A stretch of DNA of 64,000 nucleotides from the NCBI RefSeq assembly GCF_001659605.2, contig NC_035176.2:25786716-25850715 (forward strand), in the 5' to 3' direction. A program made the position numbers and the translations under genes. Under the pieces are notes generated by a model, which made no database searches, was not told where the DNA came from, and was given only the letters and a program-made list of their open reading frames with translations. Below, one piece after another: positions 11,532-23,480 of the stretch; position 1 is the stretch's first letter, and every line of letters starts with the position of its first letter. This DNA comes from Manihot esculenta (Eukaryota > Streptophyta > Magnoliopsida > Malpighiales > Euphorbiaceae).

Positions 11532-12597
11532 GGGAAAATTACTTTTTAGTCCCTGAGGTATAGCGTAATTAACATATTCGTCCCTCTATTTTTAGAACCC
11601 AACGCTTTCGTCCCTGAGGTTTAATTCCGTCAAAATTAGAGGTCCCTCCGTCAAAAATGCCGTTAGTGATAGGAAAAATGACCGAATTACCCTTTCTAGA
11701 ACTCAATACTTTAGTCCCTAAAATTTAATTCCTACAAATTTATAGGTCCCTCTCTCAAAGAATTGAAGGAAAAAATACATTTTTGTCCCTAAGATATTAC
11801 ATAATTAACATATTTGTCCCTCTATTTTTTTGAATTCAACATTTTAGTCCCTAAAGTTTAATTTCGTCAAAATTTAAGGAAGAAAATCTCAAACTCAATT
11901 TTCATAAACAAATAAAAATTTTAATAAATTTAAGATTCAAATTCAGCAAAAATAATAAAAATCAAAATATATAAAATTTAAATTATTAAAAATAAAAAGT
12001 TAAAACTCAATATAAATATTTTTTGTGATACTATTCGTCATCGATCACTGCTCGCCATTTTAAAAATTCATTAAAATGTCTCTGATATTTTAAAAAATTT
12101 ACTAGTTAGTCTTTCAGTTAATTTTATTCGTTAAGTGTTATAAAAAAAAATCTAAAATTTCCATGATATGGAGTGACTAATTAGTAAATTTTTTAATAAT
12201 TTGAGGGACTAATTAATTTTTTTTTCTAAACTATAGGGACTAAATAGTAAAATATTTAGTGATAAAATTAATAGAGGAACTAACTAGTAGACTTTTTAAA
12301 ATGTTAGGGACATTTTAATATATTTTTCAAAATTGAGGGACTAAGTAGCGTGTTTTTCCATACTATAGGGACTAAATAGTATTTTTTCATTTTATTATTG
12401 ATAAGGGTATTTTTGGGATTATATTTATTCTCTTTCTTTTGACCAGGTGAAAATCATTGACTTAACAGAAATTTTTGACGGAGGGACCTTGAATTTTGAC
12501 GGAATTAAACCTCAGGGACGAAAGTGTTGGGTTCTAAAAATAGAGGGACGAATCCGTTAATTACGCTATACCTCAGGGACTAAAAAGTAATTTTCCC
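11532..12597. mobile_element. Non-autonomous MULE (1,066 bp) nested in the larger MULE
   Basis: The ends are inverted repeats of about 135 bp with very high identity, starting GGGAAAATTACTTTTTAG on the left and its complement on the right. Both flanks are AAAACAAAA (11523-11531 and 12598-12606), a perfect 9-bp target duplication typical of Mutator elements. The interior is AT-rich, has no coding sequence, and contains a weaker partial repeat of the terminal sequence at 11770-11880. The near-identical arms indicate a younger insertion than the host MULE. Confidence 0.92.
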
Positions 12598-14610
12598 AAA
12601 ACAAAATATTAATGTTCTGTCAAAACTTGAGCAGATGATATAGCGGCTATCCAAAATGCATATTCTGCTTGGTAATGCATAAAAAAAAAAGTTTGTATAT
12701 TTTCACCTTGAGCTTATCTCGGAGCTTTAAATTGTGTAATTCTTTTGTGTAGATAAATTCAGTTAGATTATTAAGTGAGTGAAATACACTAAAAATTCTT
12801 TTCAGGTAATATAAATACTCTTACTGTCATTTTCTTTTTGGGTTGGCTTGATTGCTGAGATGCAACTAGAGTTGATGTTGGTACAAGTTGTGATGACTGT
12901 CCCTTGTATTAGCTCTAGTTCTCTTTATTAAAATAAAACACAAGATTATACAAAAAAAAAAACTACGAAAATGGCAACCATTACTTGTGAACATGGAGCT
13001 GGTTGTGATTTGTTAACATGTTGTGAACTTGGAGTTGGGGTTGGCTGTGAAGCAACTTTCCTTCTCTTGCTTTGTCTTGCCTCTGCATGTTAACATGCAA
13101 TTATATTGATAAATATATAAATAGATGTATAAAATTATTACTTTAATATTTTTTAAAAAAATTACCTTGGATTGGCTTGAAATAGCAGATCTCTTCTTTC
13201 TCATCCTTCTTTGCCATGCATATTCACCTGTTATTCCTACTTTACACCTCCTAGCATTATGGCCTTCATGGTGGTACTTTCCACATCTAATTTTTCCTCC
13301 AGCCCTGCTTAACTTGTATGGATTCCTTGCTTTATCTCTCCTTTTAATTCTCTTCTTCTTTGGTCTACTTGCAGGTCTTGTGACCATTGGAGGGTAAGCT
13401 TCAATATTTTCTCTAGCCTTTTTCCATTCCTCCTTGCTTGATAATGGGTTAATGACATGCTTATAAACTGCCATGTAAGTGTCTTTTAAGAAGTATGAGT
13501 GGACATACTTTTCAAGGTTGTCTCTATTTTTGAAAATGGCATAAACAACATGTTTGCATGGTAATCCTGTTAAGTCCCAAACTCGGCAGTTGCAATACTT
13601 GTGATCTAGATCAACAATACTATGTGTATCATAATAATCAACCTCATACTTGTTATTATCAGCTAGAGTGATAAAGCAATTTCTGCTCTCTACTTTTCTA
13701 ATTTCTAGTTCATCTTGAGCATTAAGACAAATATCTCCTTTGTAATTTTTCATTGAATGACATTTAACATGAAACATCTTCATTATTCTTCTTCTAATTT
13801 ACTCTATCATTGACAATATAGGTAAATCCCTTGCTTATTTTATATAAGAGTTGAAGGATTCACTACTATTATTCTGTAGAGCATTTGACTTGGCATGAGT
13901 TGAGAAATGAGCCCTTGACTATGTGTGAGGATCATGTTTCATCAACTAATCATATGTCTTCTCATTCATTTCCTTCAGCTTTGTCATATAATACTCCTAT
14001 GTTTTCTTTGTAGTTGCACATGTTGCAGCCAAAATTTCTTTTTATATTTAAGAACTCTGAAAATAACTTTGAATTTGTCATACATATGTTTAATACAAAA
14101 ATGATATTCTACTCCAGGCATTAATTGATTAAAGGTCTTAATTAATCCCTGCAAAAGATTAAGAATTATATATGATATGTCAATAATATATAATCATCAA
14201 TCAATTAATGTAAATTGAAATGAAAATATACCTTTTGCTGATCAAATATAAAAATCCAACCTATCTCTAATGAATAGCCAAAATCATCAATTAATAACTT
14301 AATAAACTACACCAAAGCATCCTTACACTCAATGTCCACTATTGCAAATACAATTGGGAATATGTTGTCATTGCCATTCCTTCCTACTACACAGAGCAAC
14401 TGTCTACCAAAAGAAGTCTTCAAGTGACATCCATTTAAACCTACTATTGGTCTAATACCTGAGAAATAACCTTGCTTTTGTGCCGAGAATCTCATACACA
14501 TAAACCGAAACACTGTCATCTCCTTAGGTATTATAGATTCTTTTTACATTTCAAAATCATTAACACATATTTCATGAATGGAAGTTGAAATCTTCACCCA
14601 ACTACCAGGA

Positions 14611-15080
14611 TAGGGGTGAGCATTCGGTCGGTTCGGTTCAAAACCGAATCGAACCGAATAAACCGAAAACCGAAATTTTAGTATTTATGAAAATTGAATC
14701 AAACTGATTTTGGTCAGAAATCGAATCGAATCAAACCGATCTGATTCAGTTCGATTCGGTTCGGTTTGATCGGTTTCAATTTTTAATAAATTTTTTATTT
14801 TTTACACTTTATTTTTAATATTTTAAAATTTAATTAAAATATTTTAATTTTAGTATAATTTAATTTCTCTATATTATTGAAAATAACATATTATTATCAC
14901 TAATCGGTTCGATTCGGTTTTTTTGATTTTTCTGATCAAAACCGAACCGAACCGAAATAACCAAAATTTTTAAAATTAAAAACCGAACTGAACCGAATTG
15001 AATAAAAAACCGAACCGAATTTTAAAATTAATTCAGTTCGGTCGATTTTTTAGATTTGAACCGAATACTGCTCACCCCTA
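14611..15080. mobile_element. hAT-type MITE, best copy, with perfect 8-bp target duplication
   Basis: The element begins TAGGGGTGAGCA and ends TGCTCACCCCTA. It is flanked by TACCAGGA at 14603-14610 and again at 15081-15088. An 8-bp duplication and termini of the form TAGGG fit the hAT superfamily. The whole 470 bp is a long imperfect inverted repeat: GGTTCGGTT-rich left arm, AT-rich core, AACCGAACC-rich right arm. It has no coding capacity and interrupts the MULE transposase. Confidence 0.9.
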
Positions 15081-15420
15081 TACCAGGATTGTATTTCATG
15101 ACTATCAATAAATAATCCCTAACTCTTTTATATTAATCTCTAACATCTCCTTCAATTTTTGCTTTTGCTTTGTACTTTGCCTATAATATTTAGAAAGAGA
15201 TATTTCAGTACCGAGTTTCCTTTGTAACTTTTTCTGCATTGCTTTAACATCCCAGTTTGGATTTTTTCTGAATTTGTCCATATACTTATCAAATAAGTAG
15301 CTTAAACTTACAAGTGGGTTATGAAACACTCTTAGGCAGCTATGCTCTCCCTTAAAAGTCTTTATTTGAAAAGTACCAAAATAACCTTTTTGATTATCAA
15401 CAATTTTACAACTGTAGATA

Positions 15421-16900
15421 GTGGCAAAAGGATCGAATCCACAGGGAATTGATACTTACTTATTTTCCTAATCAAGACCAAGTAAATAAATAGACAATAA
15501 AAGTAAATTGGGGGGTTTTAAAGTTTGATGACTAAACTAGAATTAAAAATAGCAAAGTAAAGCAAGTAATAAAGTAAAGAGAATTCAATATGAGAAAAGC
15601 TCTAGTTGAAGAATTGGATCCACTTGAGTTGTTAGGATTGATCATTGACACAAAGATTCCTTTATTTGATTCAATAAATTAGTTATGCAGGTGAAAGACG
15701 CTTCTCACCTCCATATCCCTCCTTAAGTATAGGTTAATTAGGGAACATCCTCTAATTAACCACTAATCAACAAGTTGCCAAGGAATGTCCTTGGGCCTTT
15801 GGCATCTAACAACTGTTAATTGCATTAAGAAATAGAGAGACCTAATTCTAGCTACCCAAACGTATGGTGATGTTGCTAGATCATGCAATTTTCTAGGTTT
15901 TTACACCAAGGGTTACTTGTGTTTGAATAATTCAAGCAATTACGGACTTCAAACTATCCAAACTAACAAATTATCACTTTGCAATCAAGAATCAATGGGC
16001 CCTATTGATCTAAATAACGAAGCAACAATAGAATTAAGCATCAAATTGCATAAATATTGATAAATAAAATATTAACATAATACGTTCAGATCTCCCAATC
16101 CATAAACAACTAAAGTTTTACCTAATCTTCAACTAGAAATAAGGGTTTCAGTCGCTCATGGCTGAAACAAACATAAAAGAAAAGAAAGAAAGCAAGAAAA
16201 AGGTAGAAGAAGAGCAGGCTGGTGCGGTTGGAGGTGCTCGAGGCTGCTAGCCTTGATTCCCAAGATTGAAGATCCAAAGATGGAGATATATTTGATTCCT
16301 GGTTTGCTGTCTATTTATAGATGAAGGGTTGCCCTAGTTTCCTTGTTTGGATTGGATTCCTTTTCCCAATTGGAGTTGAATTCTTAGAAGGTAATTGTAT
16401 CTTGACGAGATTTAGCTTCCTAAATATGTGGGATTGAGCATTGAAGTGCCTTGAAGGGTTGCTGAGTTGTCCTCACGTGTTTGGTATGAAGAAGACTTCT
16501 TGAAGATTCAAAATTTGAATTTCCCGCAATCTACTGTCCGCTGGTACAAGTGTTGTTTGCCTGGGTTGTTTGAGCAAACAGCTCGGGCAAACATTCTGTC
16601 TTCCCTTCTGTCTGTGCATTGCTTCTGTCTTACTGGTCTGTTTGCCCAGTCTGTTTGGGCAAACAGTATGATTAAACAACAGATTATTCTTTTCCCGTTT
16701 CAGCTTTAACTTGGATTTGGGCAAACCAACTTGTTCTCTTTTGCTCTCTTTTGGGCAGTTTGAAGGCCATTTTTACTAAATTGCCCTCTTTACACCATTT
16801 TCTACAAAATAAGATTAAAACCACAAAATTAGATAGAAAATGTGTAAATTAACATAAATAACAATATAGAAAATGAGTCTAAATTTGGCTCTATCATTGT
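15421..16900. mobile_element. Unclassified non-coding insertion, about 1.5 kb
   Basis: Transposase coding sequence stops near 15420 and resumes, more N-terminal, after about 16905, so the stretch between is an insertion. It starts near GTGGCAAAAGGATCGAATCC and ends near TTTGGCTCTATCA, boundaries that recur in plant repeats as far as I recall. It has no recognisable protein domains. GTTTGCC/GGCAAAC words recur at 16556-16735 and can pair with one another. I found no clear target duplication, so its class stays open. Confidence 0.55.
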
Positions 16901-18239
16901 GTCACTGCCCCCTTTTTTGTGCTCTATTTCAAGATATGTTTCATGCTTCACTTTATGTACATTATCTTGATTCAGAATATCATCATTATTTTCCTCTAAA
17001 TTAGCCTACATTTTATTAATATCACTGGTAGCTAAATCATAATCAACAAAAATCTCATTCACCTCACGTTCACCTTCATAATCACTAACCTCACTTTCAC
17101 TGTTATTATAGATGTTAGCATTACCACTAGGCTTTGTTTGCTGCTCACTCTCTTCCTCATCCCCATCAGCCTCTTTTTGATCCTCACTTCCTTCTCATCT
17201 CCATCAGACTCTATCTGTTGCTGTCTAACTTCCTCATTCCCATTAGATTTTGTTTGTTAATTAGGGTCATCCTTACTTCCACCAACCTCATTAACAAATT
17301 CAACTTCAATATCACCTTCACTACTTATTCTACAATTGTCAAACTCTACTTCACCTCTATCAACAGCTAAAGGTTTATCATACCAACATAATAAATATCA
17401 ATATGAGGATATCCTCTATTATAATCAATCATATTATTTACATTTTGATTACTTAAAATTTTCTCATAACCCTCATCCCCACTAAGACCAGCAATTTTAA
17501 ACCAAATCCTCAACTATGAGTGTATCCATAATCATCCTTGCCATACCTAATGAGCACAAATTGTGACAGAAAATCTATATCTTTATTTCTAATATTTTCA
17601 ACTAAATCTCCTTCATAAACCGTATAAGGTTTATATGTCCATTGACCACCAAAATATATTACAAGATTCATATATTCTATCATATTTCCTTCTTATTAAA
17701 TAAATATAAAGAAAAAGTGAAAATGTTAGTGATAGAAAAATGGCTTAACTGATGCAATTAAAAATTACATAATAATCAACAAAGAATGCATTTACACTTT
17801 CAAATATGAGTGATTCTAAAATATTGCATTATAAATCTACTTCCAAGCGTCTCACATGCATGTGAGTGTTAGATGAAATAATTACAAAAGAAAATGCCAA
17901 TAATGAGATTTCACTTACCTTGCAATGCATGACAATGGTGACTCTTTTGTCACACAAATGCGCTCTCACTTCTGTCACCACGCAAGACTTTAACTTTCCT
18001 TCAGTGTACAACATGCGAATTTAGTGAGCTAAAGTGTGGATCAAAGGTAAGGTTCCTAAAATGACAGATTAAAATTATCCAAATGCAAAGATTGAGAGGA
18101 AATAGTTGTCAATATTTGTTTCTAATTACAACAATCCCTAATTCCCCCTTTAACCCCTTAAAAAAAAATATAACTTTTTTCTTTTTTATAAATTATTATA
18201 AAAATATTTCATTTAATAAAATATATAAAATAATTAAAT

Positions 18240-18396
18240 ATTTTATTCCACATTAACTTGGTTCTAATGGCATCAAGCTATTTTCGTCTACTTGCTAACG
18301 GTGCTTTACCTCGAAGTAGCATTTTGTCAAAAAGTAAAATTGAGAACCTTTATTGAAAATGCGTTAAACTACAGGAAAATTTTTTGTATTTTTTTC
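18240..18396 (-). repeat. Right terminal inverted repeat of the 8-kb MULE
   Basis: Reverse complement of the left terminal repeat at 10373-10530, with scattered substitutions and small indels. The outermost bases are diverged, so the end at 18396 is good to only a few bases. Confidence 0.7.
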
Positions 18397-19086
18397 TTAA
18401 ATTAAATAATTTTCATTCTTATTATTAACAATGAACTATCCATTACTAAACCGTTACTAAATTAGTAATAGAATTATGATCAGTTATTAACTAATTTAGT
18501 AACGAGCTTTCCGATAACAAATTGGAGTTATTATAAATTTATTATTAAACTAACTCAGTAACAAATTTTTTTGAGATTAATCACAGAATTTTCTATTATT
18601 AATTTGGTAACATCTTGTAATATTAGTAATTTACAACATATAACCAAAAATTTTAAAATTAAGAATTTTTTCAAATTTACTAAAGCAATCACCAATTAGA
18701 CTATAAGTGGATATTTGATATGCTAATTATTAATGGTATGTCCAAGGGCAATATAGCAATGTTATATTTTATAAACTAAAGTTCATTTTTTATGAAATTT
18801 TAATATTTTATTAATAAAATGTAAAATAATATAATAAATTAGATTCAATTTAATTCTAGACCAGCAAGTCTTTTTGCTACACTCAATTTATGACCTAAAA
18901 TATAAAATGAAAAAATCTAGAGAAATATCAAGAGATAATTTATTACTAATTGACCTTGAAATAATATTGTTAGCTAAAGAATGAGTTATTAAATTAACTT
19001 GTTTCCTAATTCAACTCAAAGACTAATTTGATCCATGAGCAAACAAAACTTTGCCATCTTAAATAATTTGATAAAATTTTATAAAA
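18397..19086. other. AT-rich DNA including the right half of the split repeat
   Basis: The first 250 bases carry TTACTAAATTAGTAATAG-like words shared with 10140-10372. The remainder is AT-rich with no gene. Confidence 0.4.
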
Positions 19087-20130
19087 TCTTTACTTAGGAA
19101 ATTAAAGGCATCCACCATCACTATGGCAGTTATTTTGATAAACCGAGATCAGCGGGATCATCAGATGCGAATGCCTGGGCTATGGTTTGATTTAATAAGC
19201 AGTTCAATGAACTGTGATCGGTTTGATAAGAGGAGAATGCCTTTGAGATTTCATTTGGATCCCTCCATGCTCGATTTTAAGGAAAGGACCTGCAAAATAT
19301 GAGAAAAAAGGTCAGGAGTCTATTAAGGATGCCCCGGTGAAGATCGTCCGATGCTCAAATCAGATCTGGAACCTTTTAGTGGTGTCAAGGGAAATAAAAC
19401 AGAGAGGAGAAAAGAAGAGAAAGCTCCCGAGAGATAGAGGATATGTTCTAGGGTTTCTTTGTGTGTGGGCAAGAGAGAGAAAGTTTGACCTCTCTTTTGG
19501 ATTAGTTTAGTGATATATACACCTCTGATCGTTCTGACGCCCTTTGTATCATGTTCCCATAGGACTGGGTAAGTATGCTTTTTTGCAAGTGTGTTAGGCG
19601 GCACATTAATGATGGGCGACAGGATAATAAATGCGCAGCCGGCTAGTTCGTACCTACTGCATGCGTATTTATGATATCAGTGCTATACCAATAAGATGAG
19701 CAGTGTGTAGGAGGTCGGGATTCTACTCCAGTCTCATACAAGTAGTGCTCAGCTCACCCAATCTGTATCGAGATGGGGTCCCCTAAGTCACTAAGATCGG
19801 TAGTGTCAGTATTTAATTTCTGTTTATTGATACGAGTTTTGAAGGAGTCATCCTATCTGTTCCAGGTTTTGGTAAAGTCAGGGATGTTGGTGGTATGATC
19901 TTCGTACTTCATAGGTCGGGCTTCCTACTGTCCGGTTCGACTAAATGAAAAGGTTCACATGACTTTTCTGAATCCTGTGTACATATGTCATGATCTTACC
20001 GGGTCCTATTTTTTATATGTTATCACATTTCAGTATCAATGTCCATCCTATGAGTACTTTACAATCAAGATTGGACTTCCCTTAGAGTAGTATCTTCTGC
20101 TAGTTGAGGATCCAAATCACCCTTCCTGTG
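19087..20130. repeat. GC-richer repeat-like block, possibly a non-coding LTR retroelement piece
   Basis: The block has balanced composition, no convincing coding frame, and wording (GATCGTCCGATGCTCAAATC, GAGCAGTGTGTAGGAGGTCG) that reminds me of non-coding parts of large plant retroelements. No paired terminal repeats or target duplication could be found. The 93-aa minus-strand frame at 19323-19604 is not recognised. Confidence 0.3.
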
Positions 20131-20544
20131 CCCCGTCAATCCACCAATAAAAGCATCAATTGGGTCCTTAATCACTGCTCCAAAATGTGATTTTCTTACC
20201 TTGCTAGAAACTCTAGCATCTAGCTTATACTTTAGTATATCTAAAATATGATAAACCCATTAATAACACTTGCTTCGGACATAATGAGTTGAGAAGATCC
20301 TTAATTTATTCTCTTCCACTCTATAAGAAATGCAACAATGCCAGATACAATCAATTAGGAATAGGCTCTTTATCCTATTAAATTTGTTTGTTTTGTCAGT
20401 TTCAGATATTTGACATAATAACCAAAATCATATCTGACTCAAAAATTTGCTTATAAGTGAACAAATCTCATTAATATTATTAAGGTCAAATGCGGACAAG
20501 AAGTAGCTACAAATCTCATTAATATCATTAAGATCCTTGAGTCT
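20131..20544. other. Unassigned stretch before the copia remnant
   Basis: No gene is recognised. A short direct repeat, ACAAATCTCATTAATAT, occurs at about 20460 and again at about 20510 and may mark the broken left edge of the copia remnant. Confidence 0.3.
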
Positions 20545-21889
20545 ACCATATCAAATATAAGAAAGATGGTTCCATTGATCGTTTTAACGTAAGATTAGTT
20601 GCCCGAGGCTTCACACAAGTTTCTAGATTGGACTATGATGAAACATTTAGTCTCGTACTCAAGCCAACCATTATACGTCTCATAGCTCTCTCCATCACAC
20701 TTAAGTGGAATATAAGACAACTACATATAAGAATGTCTTTCTCCATGGTCATCTAAAAGAAATAGTGTATATGGAGCAACCACTAGAATTTACTAATTCC
20801 ACATATCCATACCATGTCTACATTCTTAAATGATCACTATATGGTCTCAAGCAAGCACCTCATGCCTGATTTGATTATCTTTCTCAATTCCTCCTTTATC
20901 TTAGGTTTTATTATAGCAAGGCTAATTTCTCTCTTTTTATATATCATTGTGATACTATTATGACCATTTTTCTTGTGTATGTTGATATTTTAGCTGCAAG
21001 AAATAATGATTGCTTTATCAATACCTTAATTCACCAACTCGGGAAAGAGTTTGCCATCAAAGATCTCTATTCTCTTTGGTACTTCCTTAGAGTGGAGAAA
21101 ATACCTTTCTTTGAGGGGTATTTCTCACTCAAACTAAGTATATTCGAGATTTTCTTAAACAGCCATGTATGCTTGAAAGCTCTTCTATGTCTATACTTTT
21201 AGTATTAAAGGATAACCTCATTGCTTCAGATATAAAACCAATGGATCCCACTACTTATCGTAGTATTATTGGCACTCTACAATACTTGACATTTACTAGA
21301 CCTAATATTATTCATGTTGTAAGTCAAGTCTGCCAACATTTTAGTACTCTTAGAGAAATTCACCTAAAGGCAGTCAAGTTAATACTTTGATACCTAAAGA
21401 GAACTATGAACGATGAAATTTGATACCTTGCTTAAAGTTCTATCTCGTTATATGGTTTTAGTGATGCTGATTGGGTACTACTAGACGAAATACAACTGTT
21501 TTTTGCATCTTCTTTGCAGCCATTTGAATTTCTTGGTACTCTAAGAAGCAACCCATTGTTGCTTGTTTCAGTTTTGAAGCAGAACACAGGTCTATGGCAT
21601 TTAATATGTTGAAATTACTTAGCTCATTCCGCTTCTTAAAGATCTTGGCATTTCTCTTTATCAACATCTTTTGTGACGATATTAGTGCTCTTCATATGTC
21701 AATCAATCCAATATTTCATACTCGTACTAAACACATAGAAATAGGTTATCACTTTGTTGAAGAGAAAGTAGCCATGGGTGCCCTCATTACAAATTATATT
21801 CCTTCCTCTTCTCAGCCTACAGGTATATTCACTAAGCCTCTAGCAAAGCAACATGTTTCAACTGCTTTAAAACAAGCTAAGAGTCAATA
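20545..21889 (+). pseudogene. Ty1/copia reverse transcriptase-RNase H remnant
   Basis: Joined by eye across stops and frameshifts, the region gives KYKKDGSIDRFNVRLVARGF, VYMEQPLEFTNS, SLYGLKQAP, MTIFLVYVDILAA (in place of the catalytic YVDDIL, so one aspartate is lost), GTLQYLTFTRPNI, YGFSDADW, and the C-terminal RNase H ending TGIFTKPLA. The order and words are those of Ty1/copia pol. Gag, protease, integrase and the first part of the RT domain are absent, so this is a 5'-truncated and inactive remnant. Confidence 0.85.
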
Positions 21890-21915
21890 ACTATTCCCAC
21901 TCCAACTTGAGGGGG

Positions 21916-22252
21916 TGTATTAAGAAAAATTATATTGAATATTCTCATCACATCAACTATAGCTCATATTACTCCATGAATCATGTTAAAGATATTCCAT
22001 GAATTGTGCAGAAACTTCATCCTTCAGCAACTCATATTATTGTCTATGTTTTCTGCAGCAATCATCTCATATCACTGTCCACTATTCGTGCAATAATTTC
22101 TCCTTGTGGTAGCTCATATCACTCCTTATAGTGTTGATTCCTTCTATAAAATTTTCCATTATTCATGTAACTAATCTTAATTAATTGCTCTTCTTGTTTT
22201 TATATATTTACGCATATAAATAAATGGAAATACACTTCTCTAGCTTACCTCA
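21916..22252 (+). repeat. Probable 3' LTR of the copia remnant
   Basis: A polypurine tract, TTGAGGGGG, ends at 21915, 26 bases after the pol stop codon, and is followed at once by TGTATTAAG, as expected for the start of a 3' LTR. I place the end at the CA at 22251-22252, a weak guess because no partner LTR is in the window. Confidence 0.55.
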
Positions 22253-23424
22253 TTTTTCTACTATTATTCTTTAGAGGGAGCCAAATGAATGCTCCAAGAA
22301 AAAAAATAGAAAAAAAAGCCTCTTTGAAAATAGAGAGAGTTGGAAACTTGCATAAATATAAACTATAAACTATTTTAAATATTTAAATTATTTAATCCTT
22401 ATAATTTTGACTATATATAGTATTTAATTAATATAATTTTAAATATTCATATTATAGAGTTAATTTAATTAAAATTAATGTAAATTGATTAACATTTTTT
22501 GATGAAAAGACTAAACGGTTTGACTTTAAAAATATAAAAATATTTTAATTGAATGATTTTAAAATAGAAATAAATTAATAAATTTATTTAAAACTCAAAA
22601 ATTTAATAGTTGTCTCCTAAATTTAATTAAATTTAGGTCCTTTAGATGGAAATCTTCGTCCTTCTTTATTTGAGGGGTATTAAATTTAGCTGGTAGATGT
22701 AACTAATACTTGATATTAAACATCTAAAAATCAAGGTCTTTGATAAGTTTTAAAAATACCAACCAATAGTTGATAAGCAGCTAATACGAAGCTATCTGCT
22801 GCATTTGAATTAGGTTTACAATTAGAGTTATTTCTCGATAGCTATTTTAACTTTATTTTAAATCATGTTATTATTTTAAAATTTATGAATAATAATTTTT
22901 TAATTAAATTTTTACATTAATAAATTATTTAAAATTTTAAAGCATAATAAATAAATTAAAAATACTATATATAATAATAGGTCAATTATAATATTTATTT
23001 ATTTTCGAATTTATAGTATTCATCATTATATTATAAAAATTATGTATATTTTAAAAAATAATTACAATTTATCAATTTGATTTTAATTATTATAAATGTT
23101 GTATAATATAAACGTGACGAATTGACCAAAGTCGCTTTTTGAGATTTCATCAATGGAAAAAGTAAAAGGCAAACCTTTAATTACTTTCGGGTATTCTTTA
23201 GTGATAATAAAATTTTGATTAAAAATTTAAATTTATTCTTCAACCATACAGTCAGGAAAAAATGACAAATGTAATTTGAATAAAAAAAATTAATCAAATT
23301 AATATAATTTAAATATTAATTTAATTTTAAATTTAAAGTAATTCAATTGAATTTTAATTTTATAAATTTTTAATTTACTCAGTTTGATTTTAATTAAAAT
23401 TTTTGATCAAATTAAATGGAATCG

Positions 23425-23480
<56 letters not shown>

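Larger units (their letters stand above)
13013..17683 (-). pseudogene. mudrA-like: MuDR-type MULE transposase, broken
   Basis: Read from right to left. A start codon at 17683 opens MIEYMNLVIYFGGQWTYK, the N-terminal domain of MuDR-type proteins, followed by an acidic region (about 17100-16930). The zinc-binding part continues at 15420-15330 (KGYFGTFQIKTFKGEHSC), then NPNWDVKAMQKKLQRK at 15329-15105. The catalytic-domain segment RPIVGLNGCHLKTSFG lies at 14519-14307. The C-terminal 256-aa frame at 13783-13013 holds a SWIM zinc finger (CNC...GLPCKH) and a zinc knuckle whose second cysteine is tyrosine (CGKYHHEGHNARRC). Stops, frameshifts and two insertions (14611-15080, 15421-16900) interrupt it. 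In intact elements this protein cuts and moves the element by binding the terminal inverted repeats. Confidence 0.85.
10373..18396. mobile_element. Degenerate autonomous-type Mutator-like element (MULE), about 8.0 kb
   Basis: The two ends are inverted repeats of roughly 150-170 bp. The left end (from GGGAAAATTATAAAAAAT at 10373 to about 10530) matches the reverse complement of 18240-18396, including the words TCTCAATTT.ACTTTTTGA, ACC.TTA.CAAGTA and GTTAGAACCA. Divergence between the arms shows age. Flanks are TTAAAATTA on the left and TTAAATTAA on the right, a possible but poor 9-bp target duplication. Inside are a broken MuDR-type transposase on the minus strand (13013-17683), a broken GRF-zinc-finger gene on the plus strand (10665-11205), and three later insertions. 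Long terminal inverted repeats plus a MuDR transposase define the Mutator superfamily. Confidence 0.78.

Noticed and set aside
15430..15450. tRNA-like GATCGAATCC box
   Set aside because: No cloverleaf partners upstream or downstream; it is part of the 1.5-kb insertion. No convincing tRNA or rRNA was found anywhere in the window.
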